Shown here piece by piece: positions 1-5,165 of a stretch of 5,165 nucleotides of DNA. The notes under the pieces are model-generated. The model was not told where the DNA came from. It worked only from the letters and a program-made list of their open reading frames with translations, and did not search any database. The position numbers and the translations under genes are program-made. The first letter of the stretch is position 1. The number at the start of each line of letters is the position of its first letter. The DNA comes from Lachnospiraceae bacterium (GTDB lineage Bacteria > Bacillota > Clostridia > Lachnospirales > Lachnospiraceae): the NCBI GenBank assembly GCA_017391545.1, contig JAFOYD010000137.1, positions 1-5,165 on the forward strand, in the 5' to 3' direction.

Positions 1-951
1 GGTAAGCACATATCCTACCTTATTGTCAATATCCTTTTTCATGGTGTAAGACAATATTTCAAAAAGCTGTTCGCGTGTACGGTCATTCGCCTTTGCGGTA
101 CGCAGGATGTCCTTCGCCTCTTTGAGGGTGCAGCCAAATACATCAATAATCTCCTGCTCCTCCTCTGTGGCAATCACTGACTCACCATTTTTCTCAATGG
201 TCTCATATTCCACAATGGTGCGGTTGCGTTTTACACGCTTTACCTTAAATCGCACGGCACTGATACTTCGCTGCCCACTTGGAAGCTTTTCATGAATCAG
301 CTCATATTCAAAGGAAATATCCGTATTTCCATTGATCTCCTCATATGGTTTATCAAGGATCTCACGCTTTACATTTCCATTTGCATAAGAATCCGGAATT
401 TTCATCATTTTGCGAAGCTCATCAAAAGAAATAATAAAAGTTCCTCCGTTAAAGGTCTCCTTATCCTTCAAAAGATAATACAGTCTCTTTGAATACTTCT
501 TCGTGAGATTCAGTGGATATTCGATGCGATAATATGCCCCCTGCTTTGCAGACATGATCATTTCTTTCACTTCCGGGTGCAGGTCAAGCACAATCTTGCT
601 TCTGCTCTCATCACCGCGCTTTTTCTGATATTTGATCTTACTAAACCATGGATAATAGATGTCCGTTCCATCATCCTCCTTCAGACGAAAGCCAAGGCCT
701 TCAAATTTTTTTACAGCCTTTTGCAGGTAATTATAAGCATTAGACTCATCCTGAAGATTGTAAAGGTGCTTTACATCAGCAATATTAATCTCATAACGTG
801 TATTTTCCTCTGTGTCATCACCCTCCCCGACAATCCCAAGCAAAATATCAAGAATATCATTTTGCCTTCTGTCAAGGTCATATCTTGCTTCAATTATGGT
901 CTGTGGTCGGAATGCAACCTCAGTGCCCCCCATCTTTTTCTTACGATTCAT
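1..951 (-). CDS. Plasmid/chromid replication initiator protein, Rep_3 (RepB/RepA-like) family, 3' end outside window
   Basis: I translated this open frame by hand; it has no stop, so it leaves the window after 317 residues. Rep_3 initiators bind repeated sites at their own origin and recruit the replisome through two winged-helix domains. Visible family marks are an N-terminal start of the type TIIEARYDLDRRQNDILDIL (residues 18-37), a first winged-helix region to about residue 130, then YRIEYPLNLTKKYSKRLYYL (141-160), an ISFDELRKMMKIP segment (174-186) and KREILDKPYEEINGNTDISF (195-214), which matches the second winged helix. A basic stretch KVKRVKRNR follows at 236-244, then an acidic segment and a C-terminal extension that may be a separate helical region. 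The ATG at 951 is preceded by AGAAGAGG seven bases upstream, which fixes the start. The gene points away from the MCP gene and has its own promoter. Family assignment is by remembered motif pattern, not by a search. A chromosomal relic of an integrated plasmid remains possible. Confidence 0.85.
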   Translation of the reverse strand, partial: MNRKKKMGGTEVAFRPQTIIEARYDLDRRQNDILDILLGIVGEGDDTEENTRYEINIADVKHLYNLQDESNAYNYLQKAVKKFEGLGFRLKEDDGTDIYYPWFSKIKYQKKRGDESRSKIVLDLHPEVKEMIMSAKQGAYYRIEYPLNLTKKYSKRLYYLLKDKETFNGGTFIISFDELRKMMKIPDSYANGNVKREILDKPYEEINGNTDISFEYELIHEKLPSGQRSISAVRFKVKRVKRNRTIVEYETIEKNGESVIATEEEQEIIDVFGCTLKEAKDILRTAKANDRTREQLFEILSYTMKKDIDNKVGYVLT

Positions 952-953
952 CA

Positions 954-1020
954 AATAACCTCTTCTCTATCAGCCTAAATAGCTACATAAATTTAATAAT
1001 AATCTAATTTCGAGGTTATT
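954..1020. repeat. 9-bp inverted repeat spanning the rep promoter and ribosome site
   Basis: AATAACCTC at 954-962 and GAGGTTATT at 1012-1020 are perfect reverse complements 49 bases apart. The right arm lies at the -35 edge and in the spacer of the predicted rep promoter. The left arm covers the GAGG ribosome site of rep. Rep_3 proteins are known to repress their own genes by binding inverted repeats at their promoters, so this is a candidate autoregulatory operator. An RNA hairpin hiding the ribosome site would form only in a transcript begun upstream of 1020, for example read-through from the MCP gene. Confidence 0.45.
959..967 (-). promoter_or_regulatory. Ribosome binding site of the rep gene
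   Basis: The minus strand reads GAGAAGAGG, ending seven bases before the ATG at 951. This decides the start of the initiator gene. Its GAGG core is part of the left arm of the inverted repeat at 954-962. Confidence 0.7.
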
Positions 1021-1024
1021 GCAA
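996..1024 (-). promoter_or_regulatory. Predicted sigma-A promoter of the rep gene
   Basis: Reading the minus strand, TTGCAA (1024-1019) and TATTAT (1001-996) are separated by exactly 17 bases. They match the TTGACA/TATAAT consensus at 4 of 6 and 5 of 6 positions. Transcription would start near 989, leaving a leader of about 38 bases before the rep ATG. The inverted-repeat arm at 1012-1020 falls in the spacer. Confidence 0.55.
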
Positions 1025-1100
1025 GAACGTTAACAAAAATTTATATTTCCTTTTTCTCTTCCTTCCATTTCTAATACTTTTGAACGTCTCAAAAGGTTAC

Positions 1101-1146
1101 AAAAAAGAAAGACTTATTTATCCTTTTGTGGAAAGATAAATAAGTC
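1101..1146 (-). terminator. Intrinsic terminator of the MCP gene
   Basis: On the minus strand a perfect 12-bp stem GACTTATTTATC / GATAAATAAGTC (1146-1135 with 1122-1111) encloses a 12-base loop and is followed directly by TTTCTTTTTT (1110-1101). It begins 17 bases after the MCP stop codon. The stem is AT-rich but long, and the U-tract is good, so this should separate MCP transcription from the downstream rep gene. Confidence 0.85.
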
Positions 1147-1163
1147 CTATTTGTTTTGATCCA

Positions 1164-2630
1164 TTACTGCTGGTTCTTCAAGTCTTTTGCAAGCATATAG
1201 ATTCCTTCAAATATTGCCTTGCATTTTTCTACCTGCTCAACCGTAATGTTGGAATTCTTCAAGCCTTCACTTGATGAAGCCGCAACCTCCTGGCTCGTAG
1301 CGGACAGCTGTGTGATATTGTCATAAATACTGTTGGACAGATTCTTTGTCTGCTCCATGCATCCTTTGACCTCACCAATATTTCTGGAAAGAAGCTCTAC
1401 CTCCTGTGACACATGGTTGAAGTTCTCCCTGGTCTGACTAATCAGTTCATTTTGCTTCGCCACAGAATTTACGGCATTTTCGATACTTTCATTTGCCATC
1501 TTTGTATCTGCATTCAGTTCCTGTATAATGTTCGTGATGTTGTTGGATGCCGTCTTTGTATTTTCCGAAAGCTGTCTGATTTCATCTGCCACAACGGAAA
1601 ATCCTCTGCCTGCCTCACCTGCTCTGGCTGCCTCGATGGACGCATTGAGTGCGAGCAGATTCGTCTGACTCGATATACTGATAATGGTATCAACAAATGT
1701 ACCCACTCTCTGAACTTTGTCCGTAAGCGCCGTAATCACATCCTCAACAACCTTGCTGCTGCTGTTAACGTTGTCTGCCTGAATACCAAGCTCCTCCGCT
1801 GAAGAAGCGCCATTCTTCACAGTATCACTTACACGCTGAGAAGCAGCAATCATTGACTCCGTCACGCCACTGGCATAATCAGTCTGTGACAAGATTTCAC
1901 CGCAGATCTCTGCCTCCTCCTGTATAGACTGTGCAGTCTGCTCTGTGCTTCCGGCAATATTTTCCATGGAAACTTGGCTGTTATCAAGGCTCTCCTGCAG
2001 CGTGCCAAGCATCTCCATCGCCTCTCCAAAATGCTTGATAATATCGTCTGCAACCATCGTCATAAGACGATTGCTTTCTTCCTGCTTCTTGGATGCCTCC
2101 AGTATGACTTCCATATTCTCTTTGTTGAATTTAATTAGCAGCTTTGTGATAAAGATTGAACTATATCCCACAAGAATACAAACGAGCAAATTGATGACGA
2201 CCGTCGATCCGTCATCCGTGCTAAACACTCCCGGATTCATGATAATGCGGATGATGTTCGAACCAAGCACAAGACAGTTACCGATTACCATAATCTTCTT
2301 ATCTAAATAAGCCATTGCAGCAAAAATCATCGGGAATGCATAAATACATGTATCCTCCGTTGATCCGAATAAACGAAATACGATATACACCACTGCCCCC
2401 GTTAGCAGCATTCCTTTTTCACAGATTTCCGTATCCTTTTTCGTCAGGAACAGCACCACTGTGATCACCAGTGATATAAATGATGCTGCCGCCAACAGAT
2501 ACGTCTTCCAGCTGATCAGTGGTGATTTTGCCAGAAGCATTGCAATCATCGCAAAGGATAGGTATCCCATAATTACCGTCATGACTGGAAATACGACCTT
2601 ATTTGCTCCTTTTAACTGTTCATTTGTCAT
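1164..2630 (-). CDS. Methyl-accepting chemotaxis protein with multi-pass membrane sensor, no periplasmic ligand domain
   Basis: This is a transmembrane chemoreceptor of 488 residues that would control the CheA kinase through CheW and hence flagellar motion. About six hydrophobic segments lie at roughly 11-33, 42-62, 73-88, 95-108, 112-131 and 143-165, with only short loops, so sensing probably occurs in the membrane bundle itself. No HAMP domain is evident. A long coiled coil follows, with the conserved hairpin tip at 318-358 (TNLLALNASIEAARAGEAGR within it). SATSQEVAAS (443-452) fits the methylation-site consensus exactly, and AGSTEQTAQS (226-235) nearly does; they lie symmetrically about the tip, as a hairpin requires. 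The frame opens 20 codons earlier at 2690, but that ATG overlaps the promoter -10 box. The ATG at 2630 has AAAGGGG eight bases upstream, so I chose it. The gene sits 169 bases downstream of the EIIC-EAL gene, same strand, but with its own promoter and terminator. No CheA/CheW gene is in the window. The ligand is unknown. Confidence 0.93.
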   Translation of the reverse strand: MTNEQLKGANKVVFPVMTVIMGYLSFAMIAMLLAKSPLISWKTYLLAAASFISLVITVVLFLTKKDTEICEKGMLLTGAVVYIVFRLFGSTEDTCIYAFPMIFAAMAYLDKKIMVIGNCLVLGSNIIRIIMNPGVFSTDDGSTVVINLLVCILVGYSSIFITKLLIKFNKENMEVILEASKKQEESNRLMTMVADDIIKHFGEAMEMLGTLQESLDNSQVSMENIAGSTEQTAQSIQEEAEICGEILSQTDYASGVTESMIAASQRVSDTVKNGASSAEELGIQADNVNSSSKVVEDVITALTDKVQRVGTFVDTIISISSQTNLLALNASIEAARAGEAGRGFSVVADEIRQLSENTKTASNNITNIIQELNADTKMANESIENAVNSVAKQNELISQTRENFNHVSQEVELLSRNIGEVKGCMEQTKNLSNSIYDNITQLSATSQEVAASSSEGLKNSNITVEQVEKCKAIFEGIYMLAKDLKNQQ

Positions 2631-2638
2631 AATTTGCA

Positions 2639-2645
2639 CCCCTTT
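2639..2645 (-). promoter_or_regulatory. Ribosome binding site deciding the MCP start
   Basis: AAAGGGG on the minus strand lies eight bases before the ATG at 2630. The alternative upstream ATG at 2690 has no comparable site and overlaps the -10 box, so this site supports the shorter protein. Confidence 0.75.
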
Positions 2646-2672
2646 ATCTGTATTCTTTTGTATACATTTAAA

Positions 2673-2685
2673 GTTATCAGATAAC
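2673..2685. repeat. Palindrome at the predicted MCP transcription start
   Basis: GTTATC-A-GATAAC is a perfect inverted repeat with 6-bp arms and one central base. It begins four bases downstream of the -10 box and covers the expected transcription start. That position is typical for a repressor operator, but no regulator gene is visible nearby, and a short AT-rich palindrome can occur by chance. Confidence 0.35.
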
Positions 2686-2688
2686 ATC

Positions 2689-2717
2689 ATTATATGCCTG
2701 TCATTCTAAAATGTACA
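2689..2717 (-). promoter_or_regulatory. Predicted sigma-A promoter of the MCP gene
   Basis: The minus strand reads TGTACA (2717-2712), a 17-base spacer, then a perfect TATAAT (2694-2689). The start would be near 2682, giving a leader of about 50 bases. The match is to the housekeeping type. I saw no good sigma-D (TAAA / GCCGATAA) element, which motility genes often use. Confidence 0.7.
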
Positions 2718-2753
2718 GTATTTTTTGCTTTTTAAAGTAATCTTTAACAAGCA

Positions 2754-2791
2754 AAACCGTTAAAACAGCTTTTACGCTGCTTTAACGGTTT
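2754..2791 (-). terminator. Terminator hairpin of the EIIC-EAL gene
   Basis: AAACCGTTAAAACAGC (2754-2769) and GCTGCTTTAACGGTTT (2776-2791) form a 16-bp stem with one mismatch or wobble pair around a 6-base loop. It starts eight bases after the EAL stop codon. On the minus strand the following run is only TTGCTTGTT, so the U-tract is weak and some read-through into the MCP gene is possible. The plus-strand side is also followed by a T-rich run (GTTTCTTCTT). Confidence 0.7.
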
Positions 2792-2799
2792 GTTTCTTC

Positions 2800-4878
2800 T
2801 TAATTATTCTTCTTAAGACATACAATGAAATCATCAAGTGGTACCGGCTTGCTGAAATAGTAGCCCTGATACCAGGTACAACCAAGATCTCGAAGCCTGT
2901 CACGAATCTCTGCCGTCTCGACATACTCTGCAACGACATTAATTCCAAGCTTGTTACCAAGACTTACGATCGATGAAATAATTGCCTGGCTGGTCCGGCT
3001 TGTCAGGATATTCTTTACAAGCGATCCGTCAAGCTTCACGACATTGAAATGATTTGACTGCAGGTAGATCAGGGATGTATGTCCCATTCCAAAATCGTCG
3101 ATCATCAGAACATGACCCACCGCTTTTAATCGGCTGAGCTTTTCAATCACAATGTCTGCATTGGTGATCACATCCTGCTCTGTGATTTCAAGCCACATGC
3201 GCGCCGGAGGAATATCATACTTTTTGAGACATTCATTGATACAGCTTTCAATATCCCACAGCAACGACTTTGCCGTGATATTTACGGATACCTTAAACTC
3301 ACCCTGATATTCCTGCGATGCCTTGTGAATACCTGCTCCTGCCATATCAAACAGCTTCTGCTCCAGCTTTGGAAGGATTCCGCCATCCTTCGCAAGATAG
3401 ATGATCAGTGGCGGATAGATAAATCCATACGCCGGATGATTCCAACGCAAAAGTGCCTCTGCGCCCAGACATTTTCCATTGCCATCCATCTGTGGCTGAT
3501 ACAGCAGGTAGAGCTGATCGCTGTCGATGGCATGCTCGAGATCCTCCAAAAGCATCCGGGAGATAATTCCTAACGCATCTGTTCTCGTCAGGAATTTCGG
3601 CGGTTCATTCTCAAGCTCACAGATCTGAAGCTCCTTCACAAGTCTCTTGACCTGCGCATTCTCATATTGCCCATGCACTTCCTTATGCATGCGCAGAAAC
3701 GGCAGATAAATGCAAACACCGATCACAATACAAACAAGCTGAAGTATTGCACCCCTGATGGAACCGGTACCATAATATCCGCTCAGCAGTACCGGCATTG
3801 ACCACTGTACTTCATGGGTCAATTCAGGCACTAGTCCTACCGCCGTTGCCGCAAAGGAAATTACATAGCAGACTACCGGTGTCAGGATAAAAGGAATGAC
3901 CAGAATCGGGTTAAGGACAATCGGAATTCCAAACGTAAGTACCTCATTTAGGTTAAAGATCACTGTAAACGATGCCACTTTTGCGAGCTTTCTCATCCTG
4001 TCACCACGGAAGAAAAGCAACAGTGCGATCAGCACGCAGATAGTCGTTCCACAGCCACCCATCACGACAAAGATATCAAAAAAGCTCTTGCTGAACACCT
4101 GGTCTGCTGATACATTTGCAAACGTCGTCTGTGCAACGGGCTCGAGAAGATGACTTCCATGAAATCCAAACGCCCACAGAACATGCAGCAGCACTGCATA
4201 AACCAGGCCTGACAAAAATCCATTCTGCATATTGTTGAAAAAGGAACAAATCACATTTGACACCAGCTCATGCAGACTGTAGACGCCAAAAAATACAAAC
4301 AAAAGATGATTTAGGACAGATACGATTCCGATGATAATTCCCGCCGGAATCAATGTCTGGATTGCCGTCGCACAGATGCCATCCATACCGACAGTATGGC
4401 TTCTCAGTGTCAACCGTGCATATGTCTTTAACTTACTTAACATATAGCAGGCAAAAAGCGTGACAACAAATGCTGTAAGGCTTCCTTTCGTTCCTATATT
4501 TTCGATATTAAAGTTCTCGCTGCAGATGTTAAGCTGTGCCCCGTATGCGCCAAGTGACACAATCGTGTACATGACTACCTTGTCTACCGGCTCATTTCGC
4601 TCCATGCCATAGCTCATACTAAGTGTGACAACCAATAAGATTGAAAAGATGCCAAACGTTCCTTTGTAAATCGTGTTCAGCAGGCACCCGATCCATGCCA
4701 GGCTGCCATTGGTGATCATCTCTGAATAATCATACAGCGGAAGATTTCGCAATGCATGTGCCACACCACCTACCAAAATCAGCGGGATCATCAACATCAG
4801 CCCGCGCCGAATTACAGTAAAGAAAAAGCTCTCCTCTATCCAATATGAAATTTGCATTAGTTTTTCTTTTGCTTTCAC
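2800..4878 (-). CDS. PTS EIIC (lactose/cellobiose/chitobiose type) fused to EAL c-di-GMP phosphodiesterase
   Basis: This 692-residue membrane protein joins two families. Residues about 1-400 are a near full-length EIIC permease with many hydrophobic helices. Family marks are WAFGFHG (235-241), GGCGTTI (274-280), FNLNEVLTFGIPIVLNPIL (308-326), IPFILTPVV (328-336) and the run LLSGYYGTGSIRGAILQLV (364-382), resembling CelB/ChbC. Histidine 240 and glutamate 312 appear to match the sugar-binding pair of ChbC; the usual NEP is NEV here. After a linker (about 400-450), an EAL domain (about 451-686) keeps every expected metal and catalytic residue: E474 in EALLRW, N533 in VNIT, E564 in LEITE, D594 and D595 in IDDFG, K615, E651 and Q671 in QGY. 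It should hydrolyse c-di-GMP to pGpG in the cytoplasm. There is no EIIA or EIIB domain. The start is GTG with AGAGAGG eight bases upstream; the next in-frame ATG (residue 8) lacks a good site. Sugar-controlled c-di-GMP breakdown is inferred. Confidence 0.93.
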   Translation of the reverse strand: MKAKEKLMQISYWIEESFFFTVIRRGLMLMIPLILVGGVAHALRNLPLYDYSEMITNGSLAWIGCLLNTIYKGTFGIFSILLVVTLSMSYGMERNEPVDKVVMYTIVSLGAYGAQLNICSENFNIENIGTKGSLTAFVVTLFACYMLSKLKTYARLTLRSHTVGMDGICATAIQTLIPAGIIIGIVSVLNHLLFVFFGVYSLHELVSNVICSFFNNMQNGFLSGLVYAVLLHVLWAFGFHGSHLLEPVAQTTFANVSADQVFSKSFFDIFVVMGGCGTTICVLIALLLFFRGDRMRKLAKVASFTVIFNLNEVLTFGIPIVLNPILVIPFILTPVVCYVISFAATAVGLVPELTHEVQWSMPVLLSGYYGTGSIRGAILQLVCIVIGVCIYLPFLRMHKEVHGQYENAQVKRLVKELQICELENEPPKFLTRTDALGIISRMLLEDLEHAIDSDQLYLLYQPQMDGNGKCLGAEALLRWNHPAYGFIYPPLIIYLAKDGGILPKLEQKLFDMAGAGIHKASQEYQGEFKVSVNITAKSLLWDIESCINECLKKYDIPPARMWLEITEQDVITNADIVIEKLSRLKAVGHVLMIDDFGMGHTSLIYLQSNHFNVVKLDGSLVKNILTSRTSQAIISSIVSLGNKLGINVVAEYVETAEIRDRLRDLGCTWYQGYYFSKPVPLDDFIVCLKKNN

Positions 4879-4886
4879 GATTCATA

Positions 4887-4893
4887 CCTCTCT
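4887..4893 (-). promoter_or_regulatory. Ribosome binding site deciding the GTG start of EIIC-EAL
   Basis: AGAGAGG on the minus strand ends eight bases before the GTG at 4878. An ATG at 4885 is only one base from this site and is out of frame, so GTG is the credible start. Confidence 0.65.
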
Positions 4894-4962
4894 GTCTCGT
4901 TAGGATTTTGTAACAGTTCCGTTCCTTCGTCATTACGGATTTCCATTTTTACATATATTTAC

Positions 4963-4991
4963 AGTCTATCATGTTTGGTAATATTTTTCAA
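4963..4991 (-). promoter_or_regulatory. Predicted sigma-A promoter of the EIIC-EAL gene
   Basis: TTGAAA (4991-4986) and TAGACT (4968-4963) on the minus strand are spaced by 17 bases, matching consensus at 5 of 6 and 4 of 6 positions. Transcription would begin near 4956, giving a leader of about 78 bases. The surrounding DNA is very AT-rich, so other hexamer pairs are possible. I saw no c-di-GMP riboswitch fold in this leader. Confidence 0.45.
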
Positions 4992-5087
4992 TAATTAGTT
5001 CTTTTTAATGGTTCTTTTGTAAATAATTGACATAATTTTGCTTTATGTGAATAAATCAGATGTGCTATTCCGATTTTCTATAACATC

Positions 5088-5120
5088 AAAAAGAGGGCAT
5101 ACCAAAAATGATTTGCCCTC
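5088..5120 (-). terminator. Terminator of the gene entering from the right edge
   Basis: GAGGGCA (5120-5114 on the minus strand) pairs with TGCCCTC (5099-5093) across a 14-base loop and is followed directly by TTTTT (5092-5088). It starts six bases after the TAG stop at 5127, as expected for an intrinsic terminator. It insulates the EIIC-EAL promoter from upstream transcription. Confidence 0.75.
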
Positions 5121-5126
5121 GCTTTT

Positions 5127-5165
5127 CTATGCTGTAATCACTCCACAAATACCCAGTGCGATCAC
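5127..5165 (-). CDS. C-terminal end of an unidentified, probably membrane, protein (5' part outside window)
   Basis: The minus strand reads an open frame of 12 codons, VIALGICGVITA, then TAG at 5129-5127. The terminator hairpin begins immediately after, which is the main reason to believe this is the end of a real gene. The residues are almost all hydrophobic, like the last membrane helix of a transporter or other membrane protein, but the fragment is far too short to name a family. Confidence 0.45.
   Translation of the reverse strand: MIALGICGVITA

Noticed and set aside
107..1007. Several plus-strand frames opposite the rep gene
   Set aside because: They are antisense shadows of the clearly coding minus strand; none has a credible ribosome site or family motif.
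1127..1135. TGTGGAAAG resembling an inverted DnaA box
   Set aside because: It matches at 7 of 9 positions only, stands alone, and lies in the loop of the MCP terminator.
952..1163. Iteron array or complete origin of replication
   Set aside because: No tandem direct repeats of the usual 17-22 base length occur here; the origin may lie beyond the left edge.
2631..2690. Longer MCP form starting at the ATG at 2690
   Set aside because: That ATG overlaps the TATAAT box and lies upstream of the expected transcription start; the ATG at 2630 has a proper ribosome site.
2800..4878. Two separate genes, a PTS permease and an EAL protein, rather than a fusion
   Set aside because: The frame is continuous through the linker, with no stop, no internal ribosome site and start seen, and both domains complete.
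4730..4933. 67-codon minus-strand frame overlapping the start of the EIIC-EAL gene
   Set aside because: It shares most of its length with the EIIC coding region in another frame, has only a weak ribosome site and encodes no recognisable peptide.
4879..5087. Possible c-di-GMP riboswitch in the leader of the EIIC-EAL gene
   Set aside because: I found no GEMM-like conserved core or paired helices; the leader is AT-rich and short.

Overview
The window looks like a low-GC Gram-positive, most likely a Lachnospiraceae-type Clostridia (a Butyrivibrio/Roseburia-like organism is my best guess). The basis is AT-rich intergenic DNA, strong GGAGG-like ribosome sites, Firmicutes-type TTGACA/TATAAT promoters, and the family flavour of the proteins. 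Every recognisable gene is on the minus strand. Reading in the direction of transcription (right to left), the window holds the last codons of an unidentified gene with its terminator, a large EIIC-EAL fusion gene, a methyl-accepting chemotaxis protein (MCP) gene, and a replication-initiator gene that runs off the left edge.

Left edge to 951: the first 317 codons of a Rep_3/RepB-type initiator protein. Such genes normally belong to plasmids, megaplasmids or chromids, so the window probably comes from near the replication region of a secondary replicon, or from an integrated one. 952-1163 carries the rep promoter, a 9-bp inverted repeat that touches both the promoter spacer and the rep ribosome site, and the strong MCP terminator. 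I found no convincing iteron array.

1164-2630: a 488-residue MCP with about six membrane segments, no extracellular ligand domain and no evident HAMP domain, followed by a canonical signalling hairpin. It has its own promoter with a perfect TATAAT box. 2631-2799 holds that promoter, a palindrome over the predicted transcription start, and the terminator of the preceding gene.

2800-4878: a 692-residue protein joining a near full-length PTS EIIC permease of the lactose/cellobiose/chitobiose type to a C-terminal EAL cyclic-di-GMP phosphodiesterase with all expected catalytic residues. No EIIA, EIIB or HPr gene is present. This is the most interesting object here: it suggests that sugar binding, or sugar flux, in a membrane permease controls c-di-GMP breakdown. 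Next to the MCP, it suggests a small motility/attachment module responding to nutrients and carried on a replicon with its own initiator. That functional link is inference from adjacency.

4879-5165: the EIIC-EAL promoter and leader, then a terminator and the C-terminal 12 codons of an upstream gene. No tRNA, rRNA, CRISPR, insertion sequence or recognised riboswitch was seen, and no gene-free stretch exceeds 300 bases.
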